Part shown: piece by piece, positions 42,400 through 54,069 of the stretch
Position numbering within the stretch: position 1 is the first letter of the stretch
Layout: each line of letters starts with the position of its first letter
Origin: Micrasema longulum
Lineage: Eukaryota > Arthropoda > Insecta > Trichoptera > Brachycentridae
NCBI GenBank assembly: GCA_022494885.1
Contig: JAGVSM010000896.1
Coordinates: 1-64,000 of the forward strand
Length of the DNA stretch: 64,000 bases
Direction of reading: 5' to 3'
Notes under the pieces: generated by a model
Databases searched by the model: none
What the model saw: the letters and a program-made list of their open reading frames with translations, nothing else
Told to the model about the DNA's origin: nothing
Translations under genes and position numbers: made by a program

Positions 42400-43056
42400 A
42401 ACTTGACGAATCTCTCAAAAATTGACAAAATTTCCTTCCATACTTTTACTTTTATTTTCTTTTTATGTATCTTGATGTATTTATGTTTTTTCATTATGTA
42501 GTTTTGTATTATTTAATTTAGTACTTACTATTGTTTTGCATATTATTTATTACTCCTATTTCTTCTATTTCTATAGGTATATTTTTTGAATCTCCTGGCA
42601 GTCACAATTATTATTACAATTCACCAATACCTAGACTACACCGGCTAGGTAATGAGTATGTATATTTTGAGTTGATATATTTCGTCTGTCTTTATATAAA
42701 TATAGGTTAAGTATTCAAAAGGTTATAAATTAATTTGTATAAAATTTCTTAGTATTGTTCTTTATTTACTATTTTTTTTTCTCATGTATCTCTATAATAA
42801 TGTATAAACTTATATGTATGTATATGTATGTGTGTATGTTTTCATATGTAAATTTATTAAATACTTTTCTATGTACCCTATACCTATGTTGGTACATTTC
42901 CTGATTTTTACTTATTATTGCATCTTTTCGCTTTTCTTATGTTATCTTTAATTTTAACTAAATTTACATACTTATATTTCACTGCTGCACTTGAATGTAA
43001 TTTCTAATATATGTAAAAGCCCATAGGACGTGTAAATTAATAAATAAATAAATATT
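42400..43056 (+). mobile_element. Probable LINE 3'UTR with AATAAA tail
   Basis: AT-rich sequence ending GCCCATAGGACGTGTAAATT and AATAAATAAATAAATA, the same tail style as the LINEs at 12124 and 33310. No clear protein frame remains, so the left border is uncertain. Confidence 0.45.
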
Positions 43057-44569
43057 TTTGTAAAAGTGAGTTTCTAGAAACCATATCTCAAAAATCATTT
43101 CAATTCTGTTTTTATGTATATATTCTTTTTCTATTGATTCCAATGGTACTAATATTTTGTTTTTTTATTTCAATTCTAATATATTTTACTATTATTTTGT
43201 TGATTTTAATGCTACTATAATTTTATATATTTGATTGTGTATGAATCTAAATTTGTATAATTTGTATTTTAATATTTATATCTGATTATCTTTGTTGCAT
43301 AGTATTCTTTTAATTTTATTATTTATTATATATGCCTTGTTTTTCTGGATCGTTATTCAATAGAATGCAATAGCATTACATGTCATTACAATTTAATCTA
43401 ATTAATTTTACTATGTATTTTTTATTGTTAATTATTTTGGCTTGACACGGACATAGCCAAAAAAGCCTTAATAAATTCATTGATATTTAAACGAGTGTAA
43501 TTTTGAATGAATAAATGAATCTCTTTCACGCGTAATTGACGAAGAATTAAAACTAAAAGAGACAAATATTGACGATGTATTGCACAAACAGAATAATCGC
43601 TAGAAAATAATTGCAATACATTTATTATTATTGATTATTTATTGTTATTGAAAAATGGTTGCGGCAGGACGGTAGGAGATAAGGATCTTGCGATAAAGAA
43701 AAGTTAGACGTGACAGAGATAAGGACATGACTCATGTTCAATAATGCAGAAATACGTCATATTTATCTCAACTATTAACGATAAAGACAAAGCTTGGTAC
43801 ATTTTACGTTCAACATTTTTTATTTATTTTGTTTTGTTATTAACTACAAAAAAATAATTACTGAACCGGTTTGTGGTTTCGTTTTAGTGTCGAGCTTTCA
43901 CAGAACCCCCCTTTCCCAAATTTTAATTTCCATTTTCTGCTACCTACATTGATTTGCAATATGTCGAGGACGGTTCCGAAATTTTAATATTTAAAACCGT
44001 TTTTTTGTTATTTTTATGAATATTTCAAAACGTCCATAATGAAAAATTGTATTGCATCAACACATCCTAAAACCTTTCCTAGTCTTTGAAGTGGCAGGTT
44101 AAACGCAAGGGTGATCATCTTGCCTTCGTGTAACAAATTGGCGAAGAATCGACAATAAAACGGTGCTTTTTACGATATTGTTTGTGGCTAGGGGCAGGTT
44201 GCATAGAAAATGTGAATTGAAATTTGCATTTTTGTAAAAATGGACATGTTCCAGACGCGCTGTAAAAGTGAAGTCCTAGTTAGGGACCCCGGCACATGTT
44301 ACCTAAGTGCTGGACCTTCAATAAAAAAATGGTTCACTTTCAAGTCTGACCTCAGTGATCCGGGGCAAAATGTAATGTAGTCAAACATATGAATCCCTAA
44401 TTAAATTAAATAAAACCTATTATAATACATATATTATAACTGAAATTATTTTTAAAGAAACAAATTAAACATTTTTAGATAATTATTGAAATTGTAACGG
44501 GTTTCATTCTATTTTAAGTACAATTTGGCGTATATTTCAATTTTGTACATCTCAGGCATTTTTCGTATG

Positions 44570-44694
44570 ACCGATGAGTATTCCTCTTTATATGTAGAAT
44601 GCCGACGTGTCTCATCTCTGAAGCGTGGTGCCCTACCTCTGAGGCGTTAAGCCCCACCGGTGGGGCGTACGCCCCACCGTAGGAAACACTGTCC
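44570..44694 (-). mobile_element. hAT-like terminus with nested palindromes
   Basis: The minus strand from 44694 begins CAGTGTTTCCTACGGTGGGG, a common hAT end. A perfect 22-bp palindrome covers 44658-44679 and a perfect 16-bp one covers 44651-44666, overlapping it. Further left, degraded repeats of the same unit follow. The other end of the element was not found. Confidence 0.5.
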
Positions 44695-44757
44695 TAAAAT
44701 AAGGACATCCTCACTCCGGGGCATCTGGAACACTCCCCCCGTACAGATGGTCTGCAA

Positions 44758-45180
44758 CTAAGCTTCCTTGCTGGGGGGGCGCTGTTCTGCTTTCTCCATC
44801 AGGAAGAAGGGGTCAGAAGGAGACCACAGAAAACTCGCCAGGAGAAGGCGGATTGTTGCGTTCGTCAACAGACCCTCCGATCCACTTGAAGAAAATTTAG
44901 CAATAGGTGTCCTGCTATCATCGATACCTTTCATCTTCTCCTTCATAACTGGTCTGGTTTCGGTGTCGCTGGATGCTGCACTTCCACAGCTCGTACTTTT
45001 CCGCAGGTTCGGACCCACGACAATGCCAAATCCGCCATTTGAATTGGTATTAAAAAAGCGTCAACGCCCGGATAGATTTATCTAGAAACTGGATACCCGG
45101 GCGGGGGTGTGTGGGTGTGTTCTGGTTAAGGCTGTTATACCCTCCCCCTTCGCTTTACCCTTTAAGTAGACTGGTGGCGC
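44758..45180 (-). mobile_element. GC-rich block with an 86-codon open frame, probable transposon remnant
   Basis: The minus frame 45018-44758 reads GPNLRKSTSCGSAASSDTET, EKMKGIDDSRTPIAKFSSS and ends EQRPPSKEA. The frame is also open upstream (GGFGIVVGPN). I do not recognise the family. Composition differs sharply from the flanks, and the position beside a hAT-like end suggests a transposon ORF rather than a host exon. Confidence 0.4.
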
Positions 45181-45767
45181 CCGTCGAGGCTACAGTGTAT
45201 GTGTTTATAGGCATTTATAATTTTATAGTGTGCGTACGTGAAACAGGGCCAAAATCGAAATGTTTTTAGTGCATTTTTATATTAACTTTATTACTGTACT
45301 TTTTAACTTGAACCGGGTTGTCGGAAAGAAATCGGGGAATTCGGATCACATGGATGTTCAAATATAAGTCATAAATCATAATTCCCGTGAACATCTAGAT
45401 TGAAATATTCCCTTCGCATTCATTAAATATTTAAGGGGTTAAATCAAATGAAAAATAAAATAAAATTCAACAAGCAACGCCGTACATATCGTCGTGATCG
45501 TAAAACAACGACGGAAGTGCGAAAAATGAGACATTGATTTTCTTTTATATTTGATCGAGAAAAGGTTTTAGAATGATGGCTTTATATTCCAGGGTTGAAA
45601 AAATATACAACTTACAGTAGTATTAATTGTTATACCTTTGTACTTACCAGGTTGTGACATAAAATGTCAACAAAAAAAAACGTAAATCGAAGATAACCAC
45701 ATAAGTCATTGTACTACGATAACGATGATAAGAAATTTAAAAAAAAAAAAAAAAACAATTTAACAAT

Positions 45768-45935
45768 GTTTTGAGTATGTCCAAGTGCTTGCAGACTGGC
45801 TGGATTTTCTCCCTAGGGAGTTTGTTCATATTTAAATTTGTTGCAACAGAGATGGATCTGATTGAATTATTTTACCTGCATACCAGGCAACGCCTGCAAA
45901 TACTATTCAATTTTTATATTTTATTGTTAAATTTG
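45768..45935 (-). repeat. Foldback repeat family F1, internally deleted
   Basis: TTTTGAGTATGTCCAAGTGC to GTTGCAACAGAGATGGA, then directly TCTGATTGAATTATTTTACC and CAGGCAACGCCTG. The arm is missing between them. Confidence 0.75.
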
Positions 45936-46112
45936 ATCGATATTTACTGTTTTACATTTATTTATTTAACGCCTGGCAAACGGAATAACCAGTACACCAC
46001 GAGACCGACTAATCTCCATTTGATTTCTTTTTGCAAAAATTTTACCTGAGAGTACTCGCTAAATTTAAATAATGATTTTGATAAAATTATCAAGTTTTAC
46101 TAAATTATTTGA

Positions 46113-46290
46113 TTCGAGTTGTGGTCCCGTGGCTAGTTTTGCTGACTCCGGATCAGAGGTCCGAGGTTCGAACCCCACTCTATCCCAACTTGATCTCCAT
46201 TTTTTAAATGTGAGTTATTTACAACTTGTTGAAAATGGTCACCAAAATTGAAATATTCGGGTAAATTATAAGAACGCCTATTTTTTTTGT
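46113..46290 (+). repeat. tRNA-derived SINE family C
   Basis: It has the same head (GTGGTCCCGTGGCTAGT), the B box GAGGTTCGAACCCC and the body as the copy at 38925, with small indels. Confidence 0.75.
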
Positions 46291-46952
46291 TTAAATAATA
46301 TATTAACCGAGGCGTTTTTATTGATATTTTTATTGAAGTCATCAACTATTGAGTTTTATAAAAAAATTAAAAACATAAATATTGCCATATTTAAATTGGT
46401 ACTAACGAATCTAATAAATGTCATTACACTATAATTTGACTGAGCCGTTTAGATTAAGATGATATGTATGAAATAGGATATTCTCCGTCGGGTATCACGC
46501 GGCTGGCTGGTTGGTTTATTTGGAATTTTTGTGATAATGAACAGATTTTAAGTTGAAATATCATAGTGTTTTCTAATCCAAAATAAGATCTGATGGCATT
46601 TCTTAACCAAAATCCGCCCCTACTCACACTACCGTGAAAAGTTGAGCGTAAATAAGCATGACATTTATCAAGTACTTAAACGGAAAGATCTTTTCAAAAT
46701 ACGAGAGGGCTTTCAGAATAAAAAGGAAACATTGAATGGAAGCAAATGGCTCACATTCTCAGATCATGGCTGATTGATAGCCCTAACTTCTCTATACGGA
46801 AGGACACGTCGCTTCGTTCATACGTATGCGCATTTACATAGAAAAGCAACGGATTTAACAGAAAATCGACCAGTAATTCATTTACCAAAAACGAAAGTGT
46901 TTGAATTTTGCGAACGAAAATCTTTATTTAAGCTGCAAAAGGAAACAAACAA

Positions 46953-47280
46953 TAAGGAACTTCAGCCCTACGAAAAGTTTTTTTTACGCGCGGAAAAAAT
47001 AGAGCGTTAAATTATACAGCAAGGTTTTTTGAAAATGTACGGAAAAAAATTAAAAATATTTTAATAATGAGTAACTTTGAATGACGTCATTAGTTGAATC
47101 AACGACGACGCGACGAGTGAATAAACAAATGATAAAAAGAGTTGCGGAAGATTTCCGGTTTACTCACCGTCAACGGGCCAATCGGCAGAGCTGGCTGAGA
47201 GGAAGCGGAAGAGAACTTGAGACGTCACACGCGGAGTAATTTCAGAAATTTAAAACATTAAAAAATCATACGATTATTAT
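46953..47280 (-). mobile_element. MITE family M2
   Basis: AAGGAACTTCAGCCCTACGA through GAATGACGTCATTAGTTGAA and GACGTCACACGCGGAGTAATTTC. The end distal to CAGCCC is truncated. Confidence 0.75.
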
Positions 47281-47477
47281 TTTTTCCTCGGATTTTCTTT
47301 CTTTCAATTCAAAAATTAAACTGCTTCGTGAAACTGTTTCAGCAGTTGTACCAGTTATTTTCTTACGCTGATTTCAACTGTTATTTAGAAACTGTATCAC
47401 GAAACAGTTTAATTTGTGAAACAGTAATTGTTAATACAACTCCTTCCAAATAACCGAAACGCTCATCTCTAATATCT

Positions 47478-47694
47478 TCATTCTGCATCTAATGGTGCAG
47501 TGTATTGGTACACCAATCGCAGCGTATCCTGATCATTTTTGTTGCATGAAGGTAAGATGATCAGTCTTACGTTTCGCGTGCCAGTCTACGAACTATGAAG
47601 CATTAGATTGTAATAACGCCCCACCTTTTTTTTTCATGTCAACCATGTCAGGCAAACGCGCTAACTACTACACTACAAGGCCAACATCTCTAAA
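47478..47694 (-). repeat. tRNA-derived SINE family B
   Basis: Minus-strand copy. It starts with GTTGGCCTTGTAGTGTAGTA at 47694 and runs through the conserved CACGCGAAACGTAAGACTGA and GCTGCGATTGGTGTACC parts to the tail near 47478. Part of the B-box region is deleted. Confidence 0.75.
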
Positions 47695-47739
47695 ATCATT
47701 GAATCAAAAAATAAAATAAATAATAAATAAACAAATTGC

Positions 47740-48290
47740 AACAGAGATAGGAAACATTTTAGAGAAGAAATATGGAAGAAGGCATTTACAAGGCTTACGA
47801 CCTGTCATTGGCTGATTTGAGTGGCCACTTTACACGCCGTGTAACATTCAATATTCTGCTTATGTTTTAAAATCCGTATTTTCTAAATTCTTCCATCTGT
47901 TGACTTTTTGAGAATTTAAAGAGCTAAAACATTTTTTGATAAGGGTGAGTATTATCTGATTGAATTATTTTACCTACATACTAGGCAAAGCCTGAAAATT
48001 AAAAAAAAAAAACTTTCTTTAGACCAATTGGTTAATTCACCCTGTAAATGCCCGGACATACATGTTCTCTTATCTAAAGTGAAATTTATATCTGTTTTAA
48101 TTTGTAAATCTTAATAACTCCCTAGGGTATTAAATCCAGTCCTTGACTAGATAAATTTGGACAAACTCAAATCATTTTATTAGTAGGTGAAGATGAATCT
48201 CACCTACATAAATAAAGGTTTTGGCTTTTTAAGTCACAAAAATCAACAAATGGAAGAATTGAAAAAAATACGGTTTTTAAATATTTTTAT
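47740..48290. repeat. Foldback repeat family F1, compound copy
   Basis: A minus-orientation centre (47740-48000) is followed by an outer arm ending ATTTGGACAAACTCAAAT (48160-48180) and by a plus-orientation centre fragment (GAATCTCACCTACATAAATA). The outer end is the inverse of the start of the copy at 2064 and defines the family terminus. Confidence 0.75.
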
Positions 48291-48394
48291 TTTATTTTTT
48301 TACATGTTTGGACCCCTGTTTTTAGTAGCCGTACGTGTCATGTACAAGGCTAAGGTGCTCGGAAAAATTCGTTATAGTTTATCTTTGAAATGGG

Positions 48395-48655
48395 ATGTTT
48401 GATCACTGATTTTGGTTTAGTACCTTTATGAGTCCAATCACCGTTGTTGCAAAGTCGAAGAACAATGGCGCGTGATAACTACTTTTAACGACAGTCTGGA
48501 TATCTGTTAAGGATATTCCATCTTTCCTGCATTCTGCTTCAAGATTATAGCGCTGTGAACTGAAAAGTGGGCACTGAAAAAATAGATGTTCGATACTCTG
48601 TGAAGAAATATCATCGCATGGACAATAGTCATCATTCCTTAATTTAAACCTGTAT
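48395..48655 (-). mobile_element. Non-LTR retrotransposon C-terminus with Cys-His motif
   Basis: The minus strand reads LRNDDYCPCDDISSQSIEHL, FFQCPLFSSQRYNLEAECRK and DIQTVV. The C-x-C ... H-x4-C pattern is typical of the last domain of R1/Jockey-type LINEs. It is cut at 48656 by another LINE tail. Confidence 0.75.
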
Positions 48656-48775
48656 ATTTATTTATTTAACACTTTATATACATACATACAATATATATAC
48701 ATATAAGGGCGGGCATATTGCTTTAAGGCAATTTCTTCCTACGTACCCAACTATATTCGTAGGTAACTTCTCATA
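48656..48775 (-). mobile_element. LINE 3' tail
   Basis: The minus strand ends AAATTGCCTTAAAGCAATAT, GCCCGCCCTTATATG, then AAATAAATAAATA, the shape of a LINE 3'UTR and tail. Confidence 0.55.
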
Positions 48776-48934
48776 GCTCCGTGTTCGGTAGAGATTTGCG
48801 TCGTTTTGAAAGTGCTTTGATGATGACCACGGAAGTTTGCTGCATCAGCCAGTGTTGGGAAAAATATTTTAGTGAAGAAACCTAAAGACCTGGAGAAGAA
48901 GCGCGCTAATGATCCTCCCAACGAAGGAGTGATC

Positions 48935-49100
48935 CTCTTAACCCAAAAAATACGGATGTTTGAACAGACAAACTTTTGAATGCTACGCATTGCGCAAAGA
49001 AGCTACCTCAACTAGCTAATGACAGGTCACAAGCCCTGCAAATGCCTAGACTTCAATATTTTCTTCTATAAAAGGGTCTCCATCTCGGTTGTAATATGTT
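48935..49100 (+). repeat. Foldback repeat family F1, right arm
   Basis: AATGACAGGTCACAAGCCCT, TGCCTAGACTTCAATATTTT and CATCTCGGTTGTAATATG match the right arm of the 30010 copy. Confidence 0.7.
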
Positions 49101-49431
49101 CATTAAAATATTTACTCTGGACTTTTTTGACTTAACGTATTTTGCGGACGATAAGGCGCATCGAATCATTAAACACACCTCAGAGTTTATATATCAATTT
49201 TTATTAAAAAAAAATTTTTGGGCAATAAGACGCATCGGTCCATAAGACGCACTTTTAACTCTGAAAATTCAACCATATTACCCTTTTTGGTACGACCGTG
49301 AACCGTCCAAAAAGTTATTTCTCAAATTGTTGGTTACTTTATTCGCCATCAAGAGACAATATTTCAAATGTACCTGCATCCTCGTATACATATATATTAT
49401 ATACATTGTACATATATATACATGTATATAG

Positions 49432-50217
49432 CAGGGGCGAACCGTGTATAGAAGCGATTAGGCGCAGGTTACCATTATATTTGACTAACCATAATAATGT
49501 TTTATTGAAACTTTATTTACAGAAAAACAAATAAATAATTACCATTTATTTTTAATCATTTCCACCGTTTGTATTTTTATCTTAATATAAATATAAATTT
49601 TAATAAAGCGCGCCCAGCGCCTGCCGTGAGCCAAGAAACTAGCCGATTATTCTAGCTTATTTTTTCATACAAAAATAAGTTTACTATATTTTGAATGTCT
49701 TAACTTCAGTGCGGGTTTTTTCTCCTATAGTAAACTTGCAGATTACACAAATTATTTGAAGATTCTTGATTTGGAAAACAGTATTTCAAACATTGTTTCT
49801 TAAGGGCTATTTTTCTTTTGACATAAGACCATAATCACTTTCATGCGTCATATTGCAGGACATATAGCGCTCCACGCGTCCGTTTTTAGCACTATCAATT
49901 ACTAAAACAATGCGGCCAGTTGACATTTCAATTGAATACCTAATATCGACTGAGTTCATAGTGCTATTTTTTTATTTATTTTTTAATAAATTATCTATTA
50001 AAGTAATGAATAATATATCTATATAATATAATATATCACGAAGTTACATCGTTTGAGTTGGTTTTTTGGATGAGAGTTGTTGTATCACACAGAACCACTG
50101 AAAAATATCAATTTATAGTATGTATTACTTACATTATATTATGTACCTCCTATGTAGGTGCAAATATATGATATTTTTTTATAGCTTACCTGTAAATAAA
50201 ATCACCATTCGCCACTG
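49432..50217 (+). mobile_element. hAT-like non-autonomous transposon, copy 2, with perfect target duplication
   Basis: Starts CAGGGGCGAACCGTG and ends CACCATTCGCCACTG. It is flanked on both sides by GTATATAG (49424-49431 and 50218-50225), a perfect 8-bp target-site duplication, which fits the hAT superfamily. The 786-bp length and lack of a transposase frame make it a dependent element. Confidence 0.93.
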
Positions 50218-50599
50218 GTATATAGAGAGAGAACGACGAAGGTCACAGATCGCCGTAAATTTCGATGACATGAATTTCAAATTTATTATTTTATAAATAA
50301 ATTCGTGATCAGAAAGGTCAAAAGATGAGCAAATTCATGGGCCCGTATCATAATGGGAAGTTAACATTTATCCCCAATTTTATATATAAAATTAAGTTTT
50401 CTGTATAAAAATATAATCTGCGTGCATTTTTTATTTCAAACATGTTCAATTACAGGTTACCGATGAAGATGCTTGATTTTTTTTTTCCAAAAAAACATAT
50501 TTCCGTACGTCAATTAATGTCGATTTTACTTCGAAGACAGTCGAAAATAACTGTGTTTACCTTCGATTCTAGTTGCCTTCATGGTTGTCAAAACATCAA

Positions 50600-52906
50600 T
50601 GACCAACCGAAGTTTCGGTTTCAGCCAACTCCGGACCGTAATTTCGGCTCAGCCGAAATCTGCAGTTGGGATGTGTCGGATCACATTATTAGCATCCACA
50701 CGCGTAGGACAGGCATTTTCGATCACTCCACTACCGATGTTTAATATTTTTATACATTACTATTAGAGATGAATGCTAAAAAACAATTAGAGATGTTGGA
50801 TTGTAGTCCATTTAAATAAATTCTGTGTTGCCATTATCTAACATAAAAACTAGACTGGTTTTGTGATTTGTTGCCCATAGTTAATAATTCTGAGATCTTT
50901 CGTATTTATATTTTAAAAATTCCTTTATAGTTCATTAGTTAAAGTTCCTATAGCGAACATTAAAAAACTGTTATACGTAAATTATATTTACTCGTATAAC
51001 ATAACAAAGAATCAAAAAGCACTAAAAATAAACTAATTTTCTCTTTAAATTTATGCCTCATCTGGCTATATTTAAAAACTCTATACCTTAAAGCTGAAAG
51101 GGTTGAAGTCACATTTTTCGCAAAACAGAGTTATGAATGTCATTTTGTTCATATATTCAGATTCTATTTTTAATTTTTTTAAATTTATTTATTTGGAAGT
51201 TCAACAAGGATACATAAAATACATACATTTTTAAAGTAAGCATTACAAAGTTCTTTATCCTCAATTATAGAACTCCACCATCTTTCATAAATTATATAAA
51301 ATAAGTGTGTAAAATCAATTTGAGTAATAATAAAGATTAAGTTTAGCGAAATATAAGAATAAAGATTGAGTTAAAGAAATAAAATTGAGTTAAACATAAG
51401 AAACTACAGTTTTTTTTAGAATATCAAATTTTTTAAGAATATCAATGCTAAAAACATTGGAGTCCTCCGGTATACCACTACTGAAATAGCCTGTTCTAAA
51501 ACACCAGTACTGTGCAGTAATAATACTCATGATTTCAACAAAATTCAACGTTTTGCTGGCATTAAAGCAGAGGATACCGAATAAATTCCACAATTTTTAT
51601 AACAAACTACCTCTGACGCAGCGAGGATTTTGCACAAGATTGAGTCTTATTGTCATAATCAACCATATTTAACCATTATGTCATTTCTTTTGCAGTTAAT
51701 TTAATTATTTTACTATGCTTTTTTTTCGCATACTGTTTACTTTCAATTACTGTTTTATTGCTATTAATATCATGTCATTAAATTTATATTTACCTGTTAT
51801 TTTCATAAATAATTCATGTTTTAATTAATGGCGCGTAATTAAATGTTTTTGCCCAAAGAAAGTTTTATAAATACGTTGTTTTTTATTCAATATTCGACAT
51901 TACTTTTTATACTAAAGTCCGATGAGGAATTAGGGCGCGGGCCGGGCGGTTAGAACAAAATAATTAAAAGCCCATAGTTATTTGATAGTCCATCCTTTAA
52001 ATGTGTTTTTCTTAAATATTCTTATCAAAATCCCATAAACCCAAAAAAACAGCAACAAATTTTGTTTTTACTTCGAGAGATACATTTGAAACAGTTTTAA
52101 CAACTTCAAACCGCTCTTCAGAACAATTTACCAAATGTGTGAAAGTACAGATATATTTATTGATTCAATGCATATATAGAAGAGATACAATAATTTTGGT
52201 AACACGGGTTGACAAGCACTGAATGTACAGAATGAGCGTTGGCGGAGTTATTGTTTCAAGACACGGGGTTGATTTATGGCTCCGGGTGGCCAAAACACGT
52301 GGTGCTTCGGACAGCCGATCTCTTCCAAGTAACTGATGTCTCGCACCGTATTCAAAAGTTGCGAAAGGGCCTAACAGCCAACATTCGTACTTAACTGAGT
52401 AGGTACTAGGGTTTAACTACTATGATCTGGGTTAGTCAAATGTCTGGCCAAAGTACCCGGTTGTACCAAATAAGGTAAGCGACTAGGTAAGCAGAGGCAG
52501 ATAGTATAACATGGTCGTACGGGATGAGACATTTAGAGCTAGGAATCTGAGTTACACATGCCAAACTAAGGAGAGATGACAAATTAAGGGGTATCGCGAT
52601 GCAAAAATATGCAAACCTACTGCACCCACTAGAGGAATGGATAATAAGTAACTATATTTTAAGAATAGGATAGCAATATGCGAAACAATGTATGGGGATT
52701 ATAGCGGTTGCTATAGCCTTTTATTTAATTGTGTATTTTATTTAACACTTACTTTAATGAACCCGTAAGCGTAAACCATTAAAAAGGCATTTTTTTTAGT
52801 TATAAAGTGACTTTTAACTTATTTATATATGTTTCGGTTTTGCCCGAAACTTTGCTGAAATTCAGTTTCGGGTGAAAATCGGTCGGACACTAAAAACATA
52901 CTTACT
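50600..52906. mobile_element. DNA transposon with CCGAAA-rich ends, copy Y
   Basis: The left end has CCGAAGTTTCGGTTTCAGCC and TTTCGGCTCAGCCGAAATC; the right end has TTTCGGTTTTGCCCGAAAC and ends ATCGGTCGGACACTA. Internal parts near 50900-51050 and 52716-52830 match 55205-55450 of copy X, so 51058-52715 looks like a later insertion. Confidence 0.6.
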
Positions 52907-53054
52907 GCGGTATTCTATCGGTAATTTAGGGTGACTTCTTCATTATGGCAGGAAGGTGTATCGTAAACAAATTCCGATGACTTACCTGTAAACAAAGAAA
53001 AAAAAATACGTTAAAAATATTATAAACATATATTTATTTTGTTTTTCTTTCTTC

Positions 53055-53110
53055 AAGTTTTTGGAATACAGTATAATTGGATGGGGATGTGCTAATCACA
53101 CATTGCCGTA
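53055..53110 (+). mobile_element. Short LINE fragment related to 39885-40870
   Basis: FLEYSIIGWGCANHT matches VLEYGIIGWGCAND of the larger copy. Only about 50 bp is recognisable. Confidence 0.6.
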
Positions 53111-54069
53111 GCAAATATCAATTGCGCAAAATAAATATTGACGTATTAATTACACATAGACATGCTGAGAACCCTAAAAAAATATTACACTCAACTCATG
53201 CCTAAACGCTCACTGATGCGAATTTGAAAAACTTGTTTTCATGTTTTTTTAATGACTCATATGACATACCTTTTTCTCACAATAAATCGTTATAATCAAA
53301 GCTTCATGATGAAATTTTTATCAACATCATTGCGATTTACTAGTTTACAAAAAATAACTTATCTTATTTTTTGTTTTGTAAAAAATTTTGTGAAAAGGAC
53401 CGAAATTATATTGTTATGGTATATTTTACAATCAATATCGTGTAGTTTCCGCAAACCAAGTTTTGTAAAATTTTCATTGAAAATAAACATAAAGATGTCA
53501 TTTTTCAATTAAAAGATGATATAAGCGCCATCTATGAATAATTAGTTTCATATTTTCGTTCAAAATTACCTTAAATCTAAAAAAAACTAAATGAAATACA
53601 CAACGTGTGCGATTCGACTTATTTGCTGTATCAAAGTGAGTGATTCTGGCTCGTATTTGTGGGAAGTAAATAGCATCGAGAGTTGTAATTATAATTATCT
53701 CTCCCGAAGTAAAAGTAGAAAGACGCTCGCAGCTTCCAGGGCAAAGTTCCAATTAGTCCCGACTTGGGTGGAACAAACTGCCACGTACTGTAAAATACTG
53801 GATAATTCCTACCTCCAATTACAGCTGACATCTTCACGACACAAATATACGTATATAAAGATACTTACATTATTTTCATTTTATTTATAGAGAGCGACCG
53901 AAGTCTCGATTTCGGTTTCGGGCAGTTTCGCCCGATAAAAAGAGTTTCCGCCAAAAATCGTCCGAAACTTCGGCGGAGCCGAATCCTGCACTCGGGATAT
54001 GTCGGATTACGTTCGGTTGTACTCGGGTGCATCTTATGACCAATGAATTTAAGTTCTCGTGAGTTCTAA

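Noticed and set aside
44768..45085. A 105-codon plus-strand frame
   Set aside because: It is the antisense of the minus-strand frame at 44758-45018, which itself looks like a transposon remnant.
53591..53890. A 99-codon frame near 53.6 kb
   Set aside because: Low-complexity and no family motif; open frames of this size are expected by chance in 64 kb.
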